Both the position numbers and the translations under genes were made by a program. From the NCBI RefSeq assembly GCF_004365705.1, contig NZ_SOBN01000002.1:124001-188000 (forward strand): a stretch of 64,000 bases of DNA. Reading direction: 5' to 3'. The notes beneath the pieces were generated by a model that had not been told where the DNA came from, did not search any database, and saw only the letters and a program-made list of their open reading frames with translations. The first letter of the stretch is position 1, and each line of letters begins with the position of its first letter. Below are positions 60,171 through 64,000 of this stretch, in pieces. This DNA is from Streptomyces sp. 846.5. GTDB taxonomy: Bacteria; Actinomycetota; Actinomycetes; Streptomycetales; Streptomycetaceae.

Positions 60171-60653
60171 ATGAGCCTGTTGCGCAAGATCCGCGGGACC
60201 GGACGCGTCGCCGAGCCCGCGCCACCACGCCCGACGGCCGTACCGCCGCCCGCGGCACGAGAGTTGGGCGGCTCGGCGCAGGTGCGGTGCGTGGACGCGG
60301 GGTCGTGCAACGGCTGCGAGATCGAGATCGGCGGCGCGTTCGGCCCGGTCTACGACGCGGAGCGGTACGGGGCGCGGCTGGTGGCCTCTCCCCGGCATGC
60401 GGATGTGCTGCTGGTGACCGGCCCGGTGACGCGGAACATGGCGGTACCGCTCACGTCCACGCTGGCGGCGATGGCGCAGCCGCGGCTGGTGGTCGCGGTG
60501 GGTGACTGCGCGCTGGGCTGCGGGGAGTTCGCCGGCGGCTACGGGGTCCAGGGCACGGTTGCCGATGTGGTGGCGGTGGACCTTCAGGTGCCGGGCTGTC
60601 CGCCGTCCCCGGACGCGATCGTGGCGGCGCTGCGTACCGTGACCGGCCGGTGA
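60171..60653 (+). CDS. hyfI: HyfI/NuoB-like iron-sulfur small subunit
   Basis: The 160-residue protein is the small subunit that holds the proximal [4Fe-4S] cluster in group 4 membrane hydrogenases. Cys46 and Cys49 (GSCNGCEIEI), Cys113/117 (GDCALGCGEF) and Cys143 (VPGCPPSP) are kept; the C-x2-C form is of hydrogenase rather than NuoB (CC) type. The ATG at 60171 has GAGG upstream; a longer in-frame start at 60099 overlaps the operator. It overlaps the next gene by 4 bp. Confidence 0.85.
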   Translation: MSLLRKIRGTGRVAEPAPPRPTAVPPPAARELGGSAQVRCVDAGSCNGCEIEIGGAFGPVYDAERYGARLVASPRHADVLLVTGPVTRNMAVPLTSTLAAMAQPRLVVAVGDCALGCGEFAGGYGVQGTVADVVAVDLQVPGCPPSPDAIVAALRTVTGR

Positions 60654-62770
60654 GCGTGATCGGGCCCGCCCTGGGCGCTGTCGCCGGGCTCGCCGGTGCC
60701 GGTTCTGGTCTGGGTCTCGTCCTGCCGGCGCAGGTGCGGGCGGCGGCGGTCGGGGTGTGCACGGCCGGTGTCGGTGCGGCGGGTCTGGTAGCCGGGATCA
60801 CCGCCCTGGGCGGCGCCGGCTGGTCCGCCCGACTGCCGGACCTGCTGCCGTTGGCCGGGGTGTTCCTGCGGGTCGACCCGTTGTCCGGGTTGTTCATGGC
60901 TGTGGCGGGAGCAGTGGTCGTGGCGGTGGCGGTCTACGGGATCGGCTACGCGGCACCGTCCGGGCACGGCGTCTTGAGGCACGGCGTCTTGAGGCACGGC
61001 GTCTTGAGGCACGGCGTCTTGAGGCACGGCGTCTTGAGGCACGGCGTCTTGAGGCACGGCGTGTCCTCGCGCGGGGCGCAGGCGGTGCTGCCGGTGTTCG
61101 CGGCCACCCTGCTGCTGGTGCCGGCGGCGGCCTCGGTGTCCACCTTCCTGCTGCTGTGGGAGTTGATGGCGGTGGCCTCGCTGCTGCTGGTGCTGGCCGA
61201 GCACCGCGAGCGCCCGGCGGTGCGCACGGCCGGGGTCTGGTACGCGGTGATGACGCACCTGGGCCTGGTGCTGCTGCTGGCCGGCCTGTTGCTGTTCGCG
61301 GCGCGCGCCGGGGGCGAGACCTTCACCGCGCTGCGGACGGGTGCGGCCGCGATGTCGCCGCTCGCGCGCGGGACGGTGTTCGTACTGGTATTCGCCGCGT
61401 TCGCGTCCAAGGCGGGGATGGCGCCGCTGCACGCCTGGCTGCCGCGGGCCCACCCGGAGGCGCCCAGCCAGGTATCGGCGCTGATGAGCGCGGCGATGGT
61501 GAACCTGGGGGTGTACGGGATCGTGCGCTTCGGCCTGGACCTGCTCGGTAGCGGTTCGCGCTGGTGGTGGCTGCTGGTGCTGGTCACCGGCGCGCTGTCG
61601 GCCGTGTACGGGATCCTGCAGGCGTCGATGGCCACCGACCTGAAGCGGCTGCTGGCCTACTCCACGTCGGAGAACCTGGGCCTGGTCCTGGTCGGTGTCG
61701 GGGCAGCGGGGTTGTTCCGGGCCGGCGGCAATCTGCCGCTGGCGGCGCTCGCGCTGGCCGCAGCTCTGCTGCACCTGGTCAACCACGCGGCATTCAAGGC
61801 GCTGCTGTTCTGCGCGGCGGGCTCGGTGCTGCGGGCCACCGGCCTGCGGGACCTGGACGCGATGGGCGGGCTGCGGGCCCGGATGCCGGTCACCGCAGGG
61901 CTGTTCGCGCTGGCCGCGCTGGGCGCGGTGGCGCTGCCGCCGGGCAACGGCTTCGTCAGCGAGTGGCTGCTGCTGCAGGCACTGATCCACGGCCTGGTGG
62001 TCCCCGGCCTGACCACCGCAGTGGTACTGCCACTGGCCATCGCCGCCATCGCCCTGTCTGCGGGTCTGGCGGCAGCCGCCTTCGTCAAGGCGCTCGGGGT
62101 AGGCTTCTTCGCCCGCCCGCGCAGCCCCCAGGCCGCCGCAGCGAAGGAGGCCCCGCCCCTGATGCTGGTCGGCGCGGGCCTGCTCGCCACCGCCTGCGCA
62201 GCACTGGCGCTGGTCCCCGGACTGCTGGCGAACGGGCTGTCACGTGCCGTAGCCGCCTCGGGCCTGACGACGGCCCAGCCGCTGACCGGCGGCGAGTTGC
62301 AACTGCGGCTCGCCGACATCTCCACCTCCCTCGCCCCGTTGTGGTCGGTGGCCGCCCTGCTGCTGGCAGTCGTGGCCGTCGCGGCAGCGGTGCGTGCCGT
62401 GCGGCCCCGGGCCCGGCGCCGCCAGGCCCGGCTGTGGGACTGCGGCGGCGGCGCGCCCTCGGCACGGATGGCCTACACAGCGACCTCGTTCGCCGAACCC
62501 CTGCAGCGCGTCTTCGACGACGTCCTGGCCCCCGAGCAGGACCTGGACATCACCCCGGTGCGCGAGTCCGCCTACCTGGTGGAACGGGTGCGCTACCAGC
62601 ACAAGGTCCCCGACCGGATCGAGCACCGCCTGTACCGGCCGGTGCTGGCCGCCCTTGATTTCGTGGGCCGGCGCTCGCGGCCGCTGGCGAGCGGCAGTAT
62701 CCATCTCTACCTCGGCTACGGGCTGTTCGGCCTGGTCGCCCTCCTGGGAGTGCTGGCGGTGGCCCGATGA
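60650..62770 (+). CDS. hyfB: HyfB-like proton-conducting membrane subunit
   Basis: The 706-residue protein is related to NuoL/Mrp antiporter subunits. It has about 14-16 helices, the conserved segment HAWLPRAHPEAPSQVSALMS, LLAYSTSENLGLVLVGVGAA and FKALLFCAAGSVL, and a C-terminal soluble tail (RLWDCGGGAPSARMAYTATS). A tandem HGVLR repeat follows helix 3 (residues about 105-135), encoded by six 15-bp units. It couples electron transfer to ion pumping. Confidence 0.88.
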   Translation: MSVIGPALGAVAGLAGAGSGLGLVLPAQVRAAAVGVCTAGVGAAGLVAGITALGGAGWSARLPDLLPLAGVFLRVDPLSGLFMAVAGAVVVAVAVYGIGYAAPSGHGVLRHGVLRHGVLRHGVLRHGVLRHGVLRHGVSSRGAQAVLPVFAATLLLVPAAASVSTFLLLWELMAVASLLLVLAEHRERPAVRTAGVWYAVMTHLGLVLLLAGLLLFAARAGGETFTALRTGAAAMSPLARGTVFVLVFAAFASKAGMAPLHAWLPRAHPEAPSQVSALMSAAMVNLGVYGIVRFGLDLLGSGSRWWWLLVLVTGALSAVYGILQASMATDLKRLLAYSTSENLGLVLVGVGAAGLFRAGGNLPLAALALAAALLHLVNHAAFKALLFCAAGSVLRATGLRDLDAMGGLRARMPVTAGLFALAALGAVALPPGNGFVSEWLLLQALIHGLVVPGLTTAVVLPLAIAAIALSAGLAAAAFVKALGVGFFARPRSPQAAAAKEAPPLMLVGAGLLATACAALALVPGLLANGLSRAVAASGLTTAQPLTGGELQLRLADISTSLAPLWSVAALLLAVVAVAAAVRAVRPRARRRQARLWDCGGGAPSARMAYTATSFAEPLQRVFDDVLAPEQDLDITPVRESAYLVERVRYQHKVPDRIEHRLYRPVLAALDFVGRRSRPLASGSIHLYLGYGLFGLVALLGVLAVAR
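60963..61062 (+). repeat. six tandem 15-bp repeats inside hyfB
   Basis: GGCACGGCGTCTTGA occurs six times perfectly, plus ten bases of a seventh. Each unit keeps the frame and adds HGVLR to a loop. The identity of units indicates recent slippage expansion. Confidence 0.95.
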
Positions 62771-63735
62771 CCAGCCCGTCCAGCGGCCTCGTCCCCTACC
62801 TCGCGGTCACCGCGCAGGTCCTGGTCGTGGTCGGCGGCGCGCCGCTGCTGACCGGGCTGATGCGCCAGGTCCGCGCGCGGATGGAGGGCCGCGCCGGGGC
62901 CGGGGTCGCCCAACCCTGGCGGGACGCACGCAAGCTGCTGCGCAAGGAGGCGATCAGCCCGGTCGGCACCGGGCCCGCGTTCCGGCTCACTCCGCTGCTG
63001 CTGGTCGCCAGCACCGCGGTCATCGCCGCCCTGGTGCCGCTGGCCTCGACCGACACCCCGTTCAGCGCCCGCGCCGACCTGATCCTGGTGGTCGCCCTGC
63101 TGGCGCTGGGCACCGTGTCGCTGGCCCTGGCCGGCCTGGACACCGGCACCGCGTTCGGCGGCATGGGCGCCTCGCGGGAGATGACCATCGCCGCCCTGGT
63201 CGAGCCGACGATCCTGCTCTCGGTCCTGGCGTTGTCGATACCGGCCGGGTCCACCAGCCTGCCCGCCATCGTGGCAGGACGGATCCACGACCCGAACCGG
63301 CTGGCCTCGCCCTCCGGGCTGCTGGCGATCGTCGCACTGGCGGTGGTCACCCTGGCCGAGGCCGGACGCCTCCCGGTGGACAACCCCTCCACCCACCTGG
63401 AACTGACCATGGTCCACGAGGCCATGATCCTGGAGTACGCAGGCCCGGACCTGGCCCTGGTCGAACTCGGCTCGCAGATGCGGCTGGCCGTCCTGCTCGG
63501 ACTCCTGGCAACCCTGGCCGCCCCGTGGGGCATCGCCACCACCAGCTCCTGGGCGGCGCTCGCACTCGCGCTGCCGCTGCTGGCGGCCAAGGTCGCCCTG
63601 CTGGGGACGGGACTGGCGGCGGTCGAGGTGTTCTGGGCCAAGCTGCGGCTGTTCCGGGTTCCCGAACTGCTGGCCGGATCCTTCCTGCTGGCGGTCCTCG
63701 CAGTGACCGCCTCCTACTTCCTGACCGGAGCGTGA
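62767..63735 (+). CDS. hyfC: HyfC-like (NuoH-type) membrane subunit
   Basis: The 322-residue protein has about eight helices and the HyfC/NuoH motifs QPWRDARKLLRKEAISPVG (with A for Q at the start), GGMGASREMTIAALVEPT and RLPVDNPSTHLELTMVHEAM followed by LEYAGPDLAL. It anchors the hydrogenase arm to the membrane. It overlaps hyfB by 4 bp. Confidence 0.9.
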   Translation: MTSPSSGLVPYLAVTAQVLVVVGGAPLLTGLMRQVRARMEGRAGAGVAQPWRDARKLLRKEAISPVGTGPAFRLTPLLLVASTAVIAALVPLASTDTPFSARADLILVVALLALGTVSLALAGLDTGTAFGGMGASREMTIAALVEPTILLSVLALSIPAGSTSLPAIVAGRIHDPNRLASPSGLLAIVALAVVTLAEAGRLPVDNPSTHLELTMVHEAMILEYAGPDLALVELGSQMRLAVLLGLLATLAAPWGIATTSSWAALALALPLLAAKVALLGTGLAAVEVFWAKLRLFRVPELLAGSFLLAVLAVTASYFLTGA

Positions 63736-63742
63736 ACCAGCC

Positions 63743-64000
63743 GTGGGCACCGGCCTCTACACACAACTGCTGGACCTGGCCTGCGGTGTGTTCCTGATCG
63801 CCGCCGTCCTGGTGCTCTGGTACCGCGAACTGTCCGCCATCGTGCGGGTGTTCGCGATGCAAGGGGTGGCCCTGGGGGTGATCGGGCTGCTGCTGGGCCT
63901 GCACGAGCAGCGCTGGGGCCTGGTCGGCATCGCCGTGGGCGTCAGTGTGCTGCGGGCCGGGGTGCTGCCGTATCTGATGCGGCGTTCGCTGACCGCGGCC
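63743..64000 (+). CDS. hyfE: HyfE-like membrane subunit, cut by the window edge
   Basis: The GTG start lies 7 bp after the hyfC stop. The 86 visible residues form three helices (LLDLACGVFLIAAVLVLWYR; IVRVFAMQGVALGVIGLLLG; WGLVGIAVGVSVLRAGVLPYL). The pattern and position (B-C-E order) match HyfE. The large catalytic subunit and HyfF would lie beyond the window. Confidence 0.8.
   Translation, partial: MGTGLYTQLLDLACGVFLIAAVLVLWYRELSAIVRVFAMQGVALGVIGLLLGLHEQRWGLVGIAVGVSVLRAGVLPYLMRRSLTAA

Noticed and set aside
60963-61062. Short regular repeats as a CRISPR array
   Set aside because: The 15-bp units are directly adjacent without spacers and keep a reading frame inside hyfB, so this is a coding minisatellite.

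Overview
The window is about 72% GC, has strong third-position GC bias, and encodes proteins typical of a streptomycete-type actinomycete (Streptomyces, Kitasatospora or Streptacidiphilus). That assignment is inferred from gene families, not from a marker gene. No rRNA, tRNA, CRISPR array or insertion sequence was seen.

In gene content the window is a hypoxia/dormancy island matching the DosR (DevR) regulon of mycobacteria. It encodes a DevR-like response regulator (37462-38181) and a DevS-like GAF-GAF histidine kinase (38212-39933). The kinase keeps His and Tyr at the positions of the DosS haem-binding His149 and distal Tyr171. Around the pair lie five universal stress proteins, seven CBS(-BON) proteins, two Acg/Rv2032-type nitroreductases, a RafH/Rv0079-like hibernation factor, an Rv1733c-like membrane protein, an Rv0080-like flavin-fold protein, and DUF1876, DUF1918, DUF5808 and DUF5988 proteins. 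A recurrent 14-15 bp palindrome (GGGCCGAnCGGCCC, GGGCCGAAGGTCCC or GGGACCnnnGGTCCC) lies about 35-150 bp before most transcription units and resembles the core of the mycobacterial DosR box.

Layout. 1-2211: a small membrane protein, then decayed patatin, pntA and pntB sequence. 2282-7287: DUF1876, two electron-transfer proteins of a soluble hydrogenase type (one a chimera), an alcohol dehydrogenase and small proteins. 7310-18657: stress proteins, CBS proteins, a second dehydrogenase, the Rv1733c-like protein, an MFS relic and RafH. 18926-25117: a GNAT/acyl-CoA-synthetase protein acetyltransferase, a CBS protein and pyruvate phosphate dikinase. 25153-30121: a PAS-PAS-PP2C-ATPase regulator, a nitroreductase and a compact cytochrome b operon. 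30662-37323: phosphoketolase, nitroreductase, USP and a KimA-like permease. 37462-42775: devR, devS, a CBS protein and an ABC exporter. 42864-54923: DoxX, a hypothetical protein, pflA-pflB, adhE and arcDABC. 55237-57956: a USP, an AdhP-like dehydrogenase and a flavin-fold protein. 57988-64000: an ArsR operon, anti-sigma/STAS proteins, and the start of a hyf-like membrane hydrogenase operon that runs off the window.

Taken together: low oxygen or redox stress would be sensed by DevS/DevR. That would switch on ribosome hibernation, stress proteins, fermentation (phosphoketolase, pyruvate formate-lyase, AdhE, AdhP), substrate-level ATP from arginine (deiminase pathway), PEP/pyruvate interconversion and alternative electron disposal. 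This coordinated role is an inference from family functions and shared promoter motifs.
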